From: Pseudomonas sp. DTU12.3
GTDB taxonomy: Bacteria; Pseudomonadota; Gammaproteobacteria; Pseudomonadales; Pseudomonadaceae
NCBI RefSeq assembly: GCF_004124275.1
Contig: NZ_CP027218.1
Location: forward strand, 360,001 to 424,000
DNA: 64,000 bases
Reading direction: 5' to 3'
Every line of letters starts with the position of its first letter. The first letter of the stretch is position 1. This document shows positions 40,301 to 44,521 of the stretch, one piece after another. Under the pieces are notes generated by a model, which made no database searches, was not told the DNA's origin, and saw only the letters and a list, made by a program, of their open reading frames with translations. Both the position numbers and the translations under genes were made by a program.

Positions 40301-42786
40301 GCAACGGTCACGGTGCCGGTGGTTTTGCCGGCTTCGATGGTGATCACCGAACCGTTCGACAGGGTTACGGTGACAGGCGAACCTGCGGCGTTGGTCAGGG
40401 TCGCGGTGTAAGTGATCTGACCGCCTTCAGCCACAGAACCGGTCGCGCTCAGCGACAGGTTGGTGTTGTCGGTGACGTCAGTCACGGTAGTCGATACCGG
40501 GGTTTTGTCGGCAACCAGATCTTCGTAATTACCGCCGGTAACGCCAGTGATCGAGTTGGTCAGCGGTGCATTGCCGGTCAGCGCGTCATTCGGCGCGGTG
40601 CTGGTGACGGTGCCGGTGGTTTTGCCGACTTCGATGGTGATGCTCTGGCCGTTGGCCAAGGTCACCACGATTGGCGAGCCGGTCACCGGCGCGCCCACGG
40701 TGGCGGTGTAAGTGACGGTGCCGCCTTCAGCAACCGAGGTGTCAGCCGTCAGCTTCACGGTCGAGGTGTCGATGGTGTCAGTCACTTCGGTCACGGCCGG
40801 GACGGTGCTCGGAACGAGATTCTCGAAGTTGCCGCCAGTTGCATCCTTAATCGTGACTTCAACTTTGCCGGCGTCTTTGTAGACGTCATCGGCAGGCGCC
40901 GCAACGGTCACGCTGCCGGTGGTCTTGCCCGCATCGATGGTGATCACCGAGCCGTTGCTCAGGGTCACGGTTACCGGTGTGCCGGCAGGATTGGTCAGGG
41001 TTGCCGTGTAAACGATCGAACCACCTTCGGCCACGGTCCCGGTCGCTGTCAGCGACAGGTTGGTATCGTCGATCGAGTCGGTAATGGTCGTGGTCGCCGG
41101 CGTGGTGTTCGGCACCAGGTTTTCGAAGTTGCCGCCGCTGGTACCGGTAATCGTCGTGCTGACGGTGCTGCCATTGTTGTAGACGTCATTGGCCGCAGTC
41201 GGCACGTTGACCGAGCCCGTGGTTTTGCCGGCTTCAATGGTGATGGTCGAACCGTTCGACAGGGTGATCGTCACCGGCGTTTGCGCCGGGTTGGTCAGGG
41301 TCGCGGTGTACGTGATCTGGCCACCTTCGACGACCGTGCCGGTAGCGGTGAGGCTCACGCTGGTGGTGTCGATCGAATCGGTAACAGTGGTGGTCGCTGG
41401 CGTCGTGTTCGGTACCAGGTTTTCGAAGTTGCCGCCGCTGGCGCCGGTAATCGTGGTGCTGACGGTTCCACCATTGTTGTAGACGTCGTTCGCTGCGGTC
41501 GGCACGTTGACGCTGCCGCTGGTCTTGCCGGCTTCAATGGTGATGGTCGAACCGTTCGACAGGGTCACGGTCACCGGGGTTTGCGCCGGGTTGGTCAGCG
41601 TCGCGGTGTAAGTGATCTGGCCACCCTCGACTACTGTGCCGGTGGCGGTCAGGGTCAGGTTGGTGGTGTCGATCGAGTCGGTGATGGTGGTCACCGCTGG
41701 CGTCGGGTTCGGCACCAGGTTTTCGAAGTTGCCGCCGCTGGTACCAGTGATGGTGGTGGTGACGGTGCTGCCGTTGTTATAGACGTCGTTGGCCGGGGTT
41801 GGCACGTTGACGGTGCCGGTGGTCTGGCCGGCGCCGATGGTAATGGTCGAGCCATTCGACAGGGTGACGGTCACCGGCGTCTGCGCCGGGTTGGTCAAGG
41901 TCGCGGTGTAAGTGATCTGCCCGCCTTCAATGACACTCGGCCCTGCCGTCAAAGTGACAGTGGTGGTGTCGATGGTGTCGGTGACCTGCGTCGTCGCCGG
42001 AACGGTCGGCGGGGTCACGGTGATGCCGTTGCCGCCCGTGGTGCCGGTGACGGTCACGTTGATTTGGGTCGGGTCGTTATAAACAGTGTCGTTCGGCGCC
42101 AGCGGCACATTGACGGTGCCGGTGGTGGAACCGGCTGGAATCACGATCACCGCGCCGTTGGACAGGGTGATGGTCAGGTCGGTCAGTGGCGCCTGGGTCA
42201 GGGTCGCGGTATACACCAGCACGCCGCCGGCTTCGGTGATGGTCGGCGTGGCGCTGAGGCTCAGGGTCGACTCACGCAGGGCGTTAGTGGTGGTGTCGGT
42301 GGTCTGCCCACCGGTGATGTTTTGCGCGGCCTGACCGGCAGAGTTGATGCCTGCGGTCGGGAAGCCAATGGTCGGGTCGACGCGGCCAGCGGTGGCGTCG
42401 AGCATCACGAAGCTGTGGCCACCCCCGGCGGCACCGCCAGTACCTGCGGCACTCGGGCCGGCAGCCGTGGCGTCAAGCGCGGTAGTCGGGTCGACACCGG
42501 CGGCGATGGCTTGCTGCAGTTCTGCTACCGACGGCGCCGCCTGCGCAGTGGCTTCAGCGAGGTCAGTGCTGGAGTCTGGCGCGTTGGCGCTCCACTGGGT
42601 TTCGCGGCCCAGATCGAGCGTGCGGCCATCGGCCAATTCAAGCGACACGGCGCCGGAGAGCCCGGTGTCGATCTGGTCGCCGACAAACAGGCGATCGCCT
42701 TCAACGAGTACGCGGCGTACGCCCTCTGGGGACACCACGAATACCTGACCAACAATGCTTTTGACGATGGCAACAACACTGCTCAT
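22351..42786 (-). CDS. lapA: LapA, giant RTX adhesin secreted by type I secretion
   Basis: This 6811-residue surface adhesin mediates attachment and biofilm formation. An N-terminal retention module (about 1-70; IVGQVFVVSPEGVRRVLVEGD) plugs the LapE pore. The LapG cleavage site TAAG is at 107-110. Residues of about 170-5575 are about 54 Ig-like repeats of 100 residues. The C-terminal region holds a Calx-beta-like domain (about 5575-5670), cadherin/tandem-type domains, a PA14-like segment (about 5980-6110), a von Willebrand A domain with MIDAS DSSGSMS (about 6308), RTX nonapeptides (about 6580-6700; GGxGND) and a secretion signal at the end. Size falls between Pf0-1 LapA (about 5200) and KT2440 LapA (about 8700). 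The ribosome site is GGAGAG before ATG 42786. Long open frames on the opposite strand are by-products of the repeats. Confidence 0.96.
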   Translation of the reverse strand: MSSVVAIVKSIVGQVFVVSPEGVRRVLVEGDRLFVGDQIDTGLSGAVSLELADGRTLDLGRETQWSANAPDSSTDLAEATAQAAPSVAELQQAIAAGVDPTTALDATAAGPSAAGTGGAAGGGHSFVMLDATAGRVDPTIGFPTAGINSAGQAAQNITGGQTTDTTTNALRESTLSLSATPTITEAGGVLVYTATLTQAPLTDLTITLSNGAVIVIPAGSTTGTVNVPLAPNDTVYNDPTQINVTVTGTTGGNGITVTPPTVPATTQVTDTIDTTTVTLTAGPSVIEGGQITYTATLTNPAQTPVTVTLSNGSTITIGAGQTTGTVNVPTPANDVYNNGSTVTTTITGTSGGNFENLVPNPTPAVTTITDSIDTTNLTLTATGTVVEGGQITYTATLTNPAQTPVTVTLSNGSTITIEAGKTSGSVNVPTAANDVYNNGGTVSTTITGASGGNFENLVPNTTPATTTVTDSIDTTSVSLTATGTVVEGGQITYTATLTNPAQTPVTITLSNGSTITIEAGKTTGSVNVPTAANDVYNNGSTVSTTITGTSGGNFENLVPNTTPATTTITDSIDDTNLSLTATGTVAEGGSIVYTATLTNPAGTPVTVTLSNGSVITIDAGKTTGSVTVAAPADDVYKDAGKVEVTIKDATGGNFENLVPSTVPAVTEVTDTIDTSTVKLTADTSVAEGGTVTYTATVGAPVTGSPIVVTLANGQSITIEVGKTTGTVTSTAPNDALTGNAPLTNSITGVTGGNYEDLVADKTPVSTTVTDVTDNTNLSLSATGSVAEGGQITYTATLTNAAGSPVTVTLSNGSVITIEAGKTTGTVTVAAPADDVYKDAGKVEVTIKDATGGNFENLVPSTVPAVTDVTDTIDTSTVKLTASETAAEGGTVTYTATVGAPVTGSPVVVTLANGQNITIEVGKTTGTVTTTAPNDALTGHAPITNAITGVSGGNYEDLVADKTPVSTTVTDTTDTTDLTLSATGTVAEGGQITYTATLTNAAGSPVTVTLSNGSVITIEAGKTTGTVTVAAPADDVYKDAGKVEVTIKDATGGNFENLVPSTVPAVTDVTDTIDTSTVKLTASETAAEGGTVTYTATVGAPVTGSPVVVTLANGQNITIEVGKTTGTVTTTAPNDALNGHAPLTNSITGVTGGNYENLVADKTPVSTTVTDVTDTTNLTLSATGTVAEGGSIVYTATLTNPAGTPVTVTLSNGSVITIEAGKTTGTVTVAAPADDVYKDAGKVEVTIKDATGGNFENLVPSTVPAVTDVTDTIDTSTVKLTATETAAEGGTVTYTATVGAPVTGSPVVVTLANGQSITIEVGKTTGTVSTTAPNDVLAGHAPLTNSITNVSGGNYENLVADKTPVSTTVTDTVDTTTVSLTATGNVNEGGSIVYTATLTNPAGTPVTVTLSNGSTITIDAGKTTGTVTVAAPADDVYKDAGKVEVTIKGTDGGNFENLVANPTPAVTNVADTINTTHLTLSAESYVLEGTSITYTATLTNAAQTPVTVNLSNGQTITIEAGKTSGSVTIAAPSDDVYKDVSKLTVTMTDATGGNFEKLDVSKTPVSTTVNDTIDKTTLTLSASDTVSEGGQITYTATLSNPAGTAMTVTLANGAVINIAAGATSGSVNFAAPANTPYIDGGKVQTAIASHSGGNFELVDANRSAVVTTVTDTVDTTNISLSATGSVAEGGSIVYTATLTNPAGTAMSVTLSNGAVINIAKGATTGTATVAAPGDDVYKDAGKVDASITKTTGGNFENLVVDKTPAVTDVTDTIDNSTVSLTATASTTEGGVVVYTASVTAPVTGSPVVVTLSNGQTITIAVGASSGSVNFTAPNDALAGGNTLSVKIDGTSGGNYENLVADKTPAVTSVSDTIDTTNLSLTATGTVAEGGSIVYTATLTNPAGTPVTVTLSNGSVITIEAGKTTGSVTVAAPADDVYKDAGKVEVTIKDATGGNFENLVPSTTPAVTNVTDTIDTSTVKLTADTSVAEGGTVTYTATVGAPVTGSPVVVTLANGQSITIEVGKTTGTVTATAPNDALNGQASLSNSITGVSGGNYENLVADKTPVSTGVTDTVDTTNLSLSATNSVAEGGSIIYTATLTNPAGTPVTVTLSNGSVITIEAGKTTGTVTVAAPADDVYKDAGKVEVTIKDATGGNFESLVPSTVPAVTEVTDTIDTTTVKLTATESAAEGGTVTYTATVGAPVTGSPVVVTLANGQNITIEVGKTTGTVTATAPNDALTGHAPISNAITGVSGGNYENLVADKTPVSTTVTDTVDTTNLSLTATGTVAEGGSIVYTATLTNPAGTPVTVTLSNGAVITIEAGKTTGTVTVAAPADDVYKDAGKVEVTIKDTTGGNFENLVPSTTPAVTDVTDTIDTSTVKLTATESAAEGGTVTYTATVGAPVTGSPVVVTLANGQNITIEVGKTTGTVTTSAPNDALTGHAPLTNSITAVTGGNYENLVADKTPVSTTVTDTVDTTNLSLSATGSVNEGGQITYTATLTNVAGSPVTVTLSNGAVITIEAGKTTGTVTVDAPKDDVYKDAGTVEATIKGATGGDFESLVTNTAPAVTTVNDTIDTSTVSLTATANVAEGETVVYTATVTAPVTGAPVVVTLSNGQTITIAVGETSGSINFVAPNSPLAGGSSLSVTIDGATGGNYEKLAVDGKSADTAVSDTNDTTNLNLTATESVAEGGSIVYTATLTNPAGTPVTVTLSNGAVITIEAGKTTGTVTVAAPADDVYKDAGKVEATIATATGGNFENLVPSTVPAVTNVTDTIDTTTVKLTATESAAEGGTVTYTATVGAPVTGSPVTVTLANGQNITIEVGKTTGTVTTTAPNDALTGHAPISNAITGVSGGNYENLVADKTPVSTNVSDTVDTTNLSLTATGSVAEGGSIVYTATLTNPAGTPVTVTLSNGSVITIEAGKTTGTVTVAAPADDVYKDAGKVEVTIKDATGGNFENLVPSTTPAVTDVTDTIDTSTVKLTATESAAEGGTVTYTATVGAPVTGSPVVVTLANGQNITIEVGKTTGTVTSTAPNDALTGHAPLTNAITGVSGGNYENLVADKTPVSTNVTDTVDTTNLSLTATGSVAEGGSIIYTATLTNAAGSPVTVTLSNGAVITIEAGKTTGTVSVPAPADDVYKDAGKVQATISTAIGGNFESLVPSTVPAVTQVTDTIDTSTVKLTADTSVAEGGTVTYTATVGAPVTGSPVTVTLANGQNITIEVGKTTGTVTFTAPNDTLTGHAPVTNSITGVTGGNYENLVADKTTVSTSVTDTVDTTNLTLSATGTVAEGGQITYTATLTNAAGSPVTVTLSNGAVITIEAGKTTGTVTVAAPADDVYKDAGNVQATIKTATGGSFENLVPSTTPAVTSVTDTIDTTTVKLTATTTAAEGGTVTYTANVGAPVTGSPVVVTLSNGQNITIEVGKTTGTVTTTAPNDVLTGHAPLTNSITGVTGGNYENLVADKTPVSTTVTDTIDTTNLSLSATGTVAEGGQITYTATLTNAAGSPVTVTLSNGAVITIEAGKTTGTVTVAAPADDVYKDAGKVEATISTATGGNFENLVPSTVPAVTQVTDTIDTTTVKLTATESAAEGGTVTYTATVGAPVTGSPVVVTLSNGQNITIEVGKTTGTVTTIAPNDALTGHAPISNAITGVTGGNYENLVADKTPVSTSVTDTVDTTNLTLSATGTVAEGGQITYTATLTNAAGSPVTVTLSNGAVITIEAGKTTGTATVAAPADDVYKDAGPVQATISTATGGNFENLVPSTVPAVTQVTDTIDTTTVKLTATESAAEGGTVTYTATVGAPVTGSPVVVTLSNGQNITIEVGKTTGTVTTIAPNDALTGHAPISNAITGVTGGNYENLVADKTPVSTSVTDTVDTTNLTLSATGTVAEGGQITYTATLTNAAGSPVTVTLSNGAVITIEAGKTTGTVTVAAPADDVYKDAGNVQATIKTATGGSFENLVPSTTPAVTSVTDTIDTTTVKLTATTTAAEGGTVTYTANVGAPVTGSPVVVTLSNGQNITIEVGKTTGTVTTTAPNDVLTGHAPLTNSITGVTGGNYENLVADKTPVSTTVTDTIDTTNLSLSATGTVAEGGQITYTATLTNAAGSPVTVTLSNGAVITIEAGKTTGTVTVAAPADDVYKDAGKVEATISTATGGNFENLVPSTVPAVTQVTDTIDTTTVKLTATESAAEGGTVTYTATVGAPVTGSPVVVTLSNGQNITIEVGKTTGTVTTIAPNDALTGHAPISNAITGVTGGNYENLVADKTPVSTSVTDTVDTTNLTLSATGTVAEGGQITYTATLTNAAGSPVTVTLSNGAVITIEAGKTTGTATVAAPADDVYKDAGPVQATISTATGGNFENLVPSTVPAVTQVTDTIDTTTVKLTATESAAEGGTVTYTATVGAPVTGSPVVVTLSNGQNITIEVGKTTGTVTTIAPNDALTGHAPISNAITGVTGGNYENLVADKTPVSTSVTDTVDTTNLTLSATGTVAEGGQITYTATLTNAAGSPVTVTLSNGAVITIEAGKTTGTVTVAAPADDVYKDAGNVQATIKTATGGSFENLVPSTTPAVTSVTDTIDTTTVKLTATTTAAEGGTVTYTANVGAPVTGSPVVVTLSNGQNITIEVGKTTGTVTTTAPNDVLTGHAPLTNSITGVTGGNYENLVADKTPVSTTVTDTIDTTNLSLSATGTVAEGGQITYTATLTNAAGSPVTVTLSNGAVITIEAGKTTGTVTVAAPADDVYKDAGKVEATISTATGGNFENLVPSTVPAVTQVTDTIDTTTVKLTATESAAEGGTVTYTATVGAPVTGSPVVVTLSNGQNITIEVGKTTGTVTTIAPNDALTGHAPISNAITGVTGGNYENLVADKTPVSTSVTDTVDTTNLTLSATGTVAEGGQITYTATLTNAAGSPVTVTLSNGAVITIEAGKTTGTATVAAPADDVYKDAGPVQATISTATGGNFENLVPSTVPAVTQVTDTIDTTTVKLTATESAAEGGTVTYTATVGAPVTGSPVVVTLSNGQNITIEVGKTTGTVTTIAPNDALTGHAPISNAITGVTGGNYENLVADKTPVSTTVTDTIDTTNLSLSATGTVAEGGQITYTATLTNAAGSPVTVTLSNGAVITIDAGKTTGTVTVAAPADDVYKDAGNVQATIKTATGGSFESLVTSTAPAITSVTDTIDTTTVKLTATGTAAEGGNVVYTATVGAPVTGSPVVVTLSNGQTITIGVGQTTGTATTTAPNDALTGHAPLTNAITNVSGGNYENLVADKTPVSTTVTDTIDTTNLTLSATGTVAEGGQITYTATLTNAAGSPVTVTLSNGAVITIDAGKTTGTVTVAAPADDVYKDAGNVQATIKTATGGSFENLVTSTTPAVTSVTDTIDTTTVKLTATGTAAEGGNVVYTATVGAAVTGAPVVVTLSNGQTITIDIGKTTGTVTSIAPNDALTGHAPLTNAITNVSGGNYENLVADKTPVSTTVTDTVDTTNLSLSATGTVAEGGQITYTATLTNAAGSPVTVTLSNGSVITIEAGKTTGTVTVAAPADDVYKDAGTVQATISNATGGSFENLVTSNTPAVTNVTDTIDTTTVSITGSTSVTEGQTASYTVSLNHPAQTEVTLKIVYSGTAADGSDFTGVYTVKIPAGASSAQFNVATIDDKITEGTENFVVKIDSATGGNFENLAVSATNGSVSTSIIDNDAPPVIDLDANNSSGATGADYKVTFTENTPGAGVSIADTDIKITDPDSTMLTGATVVLTNRQDGDALNLGNSVNGITINANSTNGTVTLTLSGNATLADYMQAIKNISFTNSSEDPSTVPRIITVTVTDGGNYSNTATTTVNVVAINDAPIAAPVNVTGTEDTPLILGWSTFGVTDVDSPASSLGVKITQLPGEGKLQYLDGSTWKDVANNQTFSKADIDAGKLRFLPDTNESGVNGYGGTGLGNNQADYAQIKFQPTDGQLLGNTGTVKIDITPVADAPTVSIADNSVKSTGLIKEVWTGLSGLGTDGSGANSTTLKNVIDGAGTPNTSTNVNNVQSDGSVTAGTASKTSGLIYLEAGKTYTFSGVGDDSLLVTIGGKSVASTTWGAGGNLNGSFTPTTSGYYTLDIYHHNQSGPGSYDVNLSVNGSTPIDLSSTGVPIYTGVQDLVNSGVTVSDLHGTNGEGYYDGYKLNTGAEGTTVKLSAITTALTDTDGSETLSVKISGAPVGSVLSDGAGHSFTVTATSGDANVTGWSLGSLTVTPPPYYNGQFNLTVTSTSTEQVGGSASSTATIPVSVVPAVYNAIVATSADDTVTGTDGNDIIVADIGGLTVVPGTNYNIAFMVDSSGSMSSSSINSAKDSLTAVFNTLKQSLGGSNSGTVNIFLVDFDTQVNKSVSVNLNDPNALTLLKSVLDSMSSGGGTNYEDVFKTTANWFQSADAVANTGAKNLTYFITDGQPTYYQSGEQTNPTLYGSVKFDSVVTTSNYKLGDTFATYIDNTHYLTISAAGAAVLQTYKNGSWNWSSLGTVHAQGDGTYELSSLAGSGSSTTSTTTDNSTSSFALLSGLSNVEAIGLNSGVSLNDLKPYDSDKTPQTNIDPKDLANSIIGHTEATLPGNDTVSGGDGNDILFGDLVSFNGIAGEGYQAMQAFVAQQTGVDVSKVTTSNVHQYITEHYQAFDVSGAHDGNDTLLGGAGNDILFGSGGNDLLDGGKGNDILLGGTGNDTLIGGQGNDILIGGSGADTFVWKSGDTGNDVIKDFKASEGDRIDLRDLLQGETGSTIDNFLKITTVDGTSSLQVSSAGKFNSADAAAATPDVTIKLEGNNWSSANIHNLIAGSDPTIKVDHNNS
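22675..23055 (-). other. RTX calcium-binding nonapeptide repeats of LapA
   Basis: Glycine- and aspartate-rich nonapeptides of the GGxGNDxLx type (GGAGNDILFG, GGKGNDILLG, GGTGNDTLIG, GGQGNDILIG) occur in two blocks separated by about 60 residues. They fold into a calcium-bound parallel beta-roll after export and mark type I secretion substrates. Confidence 0.93.
26066..42270 (-). repeat. About 54 tandem 300-bp repeats coding the LapA Ig-like domains
   Basis: A recognisable anchor (the codons for DVYKDAG or DVYNNG, or the equivalent PNDALTG) recurs at positions congruent modulo 300 from about 42065 down to 26165. The period is thus exactly 300 bp (100 residues) with no net indel over 16 kb. 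Two unit types alternate through most of the array: type A (AAPADDVYKDAGKV) and type B (APVTGSPVVVTL and APNDALTGHAP). Runs of type A only occur at about 41000-42200 and 37600-38700. Confidence 0.92.
27602..32892 (-). repeat. Identical 1800-bp macro-repeat, 2.94 tandem copies
   Basis: Within lapA, sequence at n and n+1800 is identical line by line from 27602 to 32892, for example 27901, 29701 and 31501. The first mismatches are at 27601 on one side and 32893, 33000 and 33034 on the other. Each unit codes 600 residues, or six Ig-like domains. Part of the unit is itself duplicated at 600 bp (27602 onward against 28202 onward). Confidence 0.9.
42457..42468 (-). other. LapG cleavage site (TAAG) in LapA
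   Basis: The codons ACG GCT GCC GGC encode Thr107-Ala108-Ala109-Gly110. This is the di-alanine motif cut by LapG between the two alanines in P. fluorescens, at the same residue numbers. It sits between the retention module and the first repeat. Confidence 0.9.
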
Positions 42787-42901
42787 TGAAGACTCTCCGG
42801 GGTGTCACGTTCAGTTGACTTCCATGGACCTGAGGGCATGGGCGCCGATTCAGTCTGGACGTACTTTAAAAAATTGCGAAACAAGTTTGACGCGTCTATT
42901 C

Positions 42902-42954
42902 GTCAATAATTTGGCTATATTCTTTCGCTATTAACTTTATGCCAAACTATTGAC
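42902..42954. promoter_or_regulatory. Paired FleQ-like sites between lapA and lapE
   Basis: GTCAATAATTTGGC (42902-42915) matches the FleQ consensus GTCAATAAATTGAC at 12 of 14 positions. GCCAAACTATTGAC (42941-42954) is its inverted copy with one difference. They lie 25 bp apart in an AT-rich stretch of the 358-bp divergent lapA/lapE gap. FleQ with c-di-GMP is known to regulate lapA in P. putida. An additional small inverted repeat, TTGACG-N8-CGTCAA, overlaps at 42887-42906. Confidence 0.6.
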
Positions 42955-43144
42955 CTTATGGGTGCCATCCTAAACAATCGCCCCACTAATGTCACATTGA
43001 TATTTCCGCGGCGACCCGTCCTTCAGCGTGTGATCCAGTTCCTGTTTTGAACTTTCCGACATACGGTCAATCTGGTTGCCATCATCCGACGCAGCGCCAC
43101 GTTTTGCTGTGATTCAAGACAAGTAGTTCCGGGAAATTCCTATC

Positions 43145-44497
43145 ATGCGTTCGCCCCTGTTTCTGGCTATACCCTTCGCTCTCGCCGCCTCTTTTGTACA
43201 AGCACAATCCTTACCAGAAGCCATGCAACAGGCAATGGATGTCCATCCGGAAATCCAGGCAGGGGTCAACAGTCGATTGGCCGCGGATTATCAGTTAAGA
43301 GCGGCGAAAGGTGGATACCTGCCGAAGGTCGATCTGCTCGGCGGTTATGGCCGTGAAGGCACCGACAGCGTCACCACCCGCGCGAATCCCGGTGGCAATC
43401 ACTACGAAACGCTGAACCGCGGCGAGTCAAGTTTACGTCTCTCGCAAATGGTCTTCGACGGTTTTGCGACGTCGAGCGAAGTCGGGCGTCAACAAGCCAC
43501 CGTCAACTCCCGCGCTTATTCGTTGCTCGGCACTTCCGAGCGCACCGCGCTGACCGTCGCCCAGGTGTATCTGGACGTGCTGACCCGCCGCGAGTTCGTG
43601 CGTCTGGCCGACGAAAACCTCAAGAGCCACCAGCGCATCTATGACCAGATCCAGTTGCGCACCCAGCGTGGCGTCGGCAGCGGTGCCGACCTCGATCAGG
43701 CCGAAGCGCGTATGGCTCAGGCCCGCAACAACCTGATCACCGAGCAAACCAACCTCGCCGACTCGGAAACCAACTTCCTCAGCGCCGTCGGCCAGATGCC
43801 TGACCAGTTGGAGCGTCCAGCGCCGTTCATGGCGATGATGCCGGCCAACCTCAATGAAGCGCGCACGCAGATGGTCGAGAACAGCCCGATCCTGCGTTCG
43901 GCCGAGTCGGATATCGCCGCTGCCGAGAAGCAGTACGAAACCGCCAAATCGACCTTCTACCCACGCTTCGACGCCGAACTGGGGCGCACCGCCGACAACG
44001 ATCTCGATGGCCAGAATGGCCACAACAACGAGTGGCAAGCCATGCTGCGCATGCGCTTCAACCTCTATTCCGGTGGCAGCAACAAGGCCGATCTGGAATC
44101 CAAGTCATACCTGTCGAACCAGGCGCTGGACATCCGCAACAACGCTTTGCGTCAGTTGAATGAAGAGCTGGGCCTGGCCTGGAACGCCTTGAACAATGCG
44201 AACGCGCAGGTGCCGATCGCTCAGCAATACGTTGATCACAGCACAGCGGTACGCACGGCTTACCAGCGTCAGTTCAGCCTCGGCGAACGGACCCTGCTCG
44301 ATTTGCTCGACAGCGAAAACGAGTTGTTCACCGCTTCGCGGCGTCTGGCTGAAATCAAAAACATTCAGTTATTTACTCAGTACCGAATCAAGGCGACCAT
44401 GGGCGAGTTGCTCAGAAGCCAGGGAGTGGTCGCACCGTTGGCATCCGTTGTGCAGAACGACGTGAAGCCCAAGGTCCAGCTGCCTGGGATGAATTGA
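43145..44497 (+). CDS. lapE: LapE, TolC-like outer-membrane channel for LapA
   Basis: This 450-residue outer-membrane efflux protein is the exit duct of the LapA type I secretion system. A signal peptide (MRSPLFLAIPFALAASFVQA) precedes two TolC-type repeats, each with long coiled-coil helices (about 30-210 and 240-420). Typical features are LPKVDLLGGYG near residue 60 and LDLLDSENELFTASRRLAE near residue 385. It is divergent from lapA and starts the lapEBC operon; lapB follows after 24 bp. In relatives LapE also holds the LapA retention module. Confidence 0.94.
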   Translation: MRSPLFLAIPFALAASFVQAQSLPEAMQQAMDVHPEIQAGVNSRLAADYQLRAAKGGYLPKVDLLGGYGREGTDSVTTRANPGGNHYETLNRGESSLRLSQMVFDGFATSSEVGRQQATVNSRAYSLLGTSERTALTVAQVYLDVLTRREFVRLADENLKSHQRIYDQIQLRTQRGVGSGADLDQAEARMAQARNNLITEQTNLADSETNFLSAVGQMPDQLERPAPFMAMMPANLNEARTQMVENSPILRSAESDIAAAEKQYETAKSTFYPRFDAELGRTADNDLDGQNGHNNEWQAMLRMRFNLYSGGSNKADLESKSYLSNQALDIRNNALRQLNEELGLAWNALNNANAQVPIAQQYVDHSTAVRTAYQRQFSLGERTLLDLLDSENELFTASRRLAEIKNIQLFTQYRIKATMGELLRSQGVVAPLASVVQNDVKPKVQLPGMN

Positions 44498-44521
44498 GTT
44501 GTCCCTTTTCAACTGTTAAGA

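Noticed and set aside
26066-42270. Regular repeats considered as a CRISPR-like or satellite array
   Set aside because: The 300-bp period stays in frame inside a single adhesin gene and codes for Ig-like domains; there are no unique spacers or cas genes.
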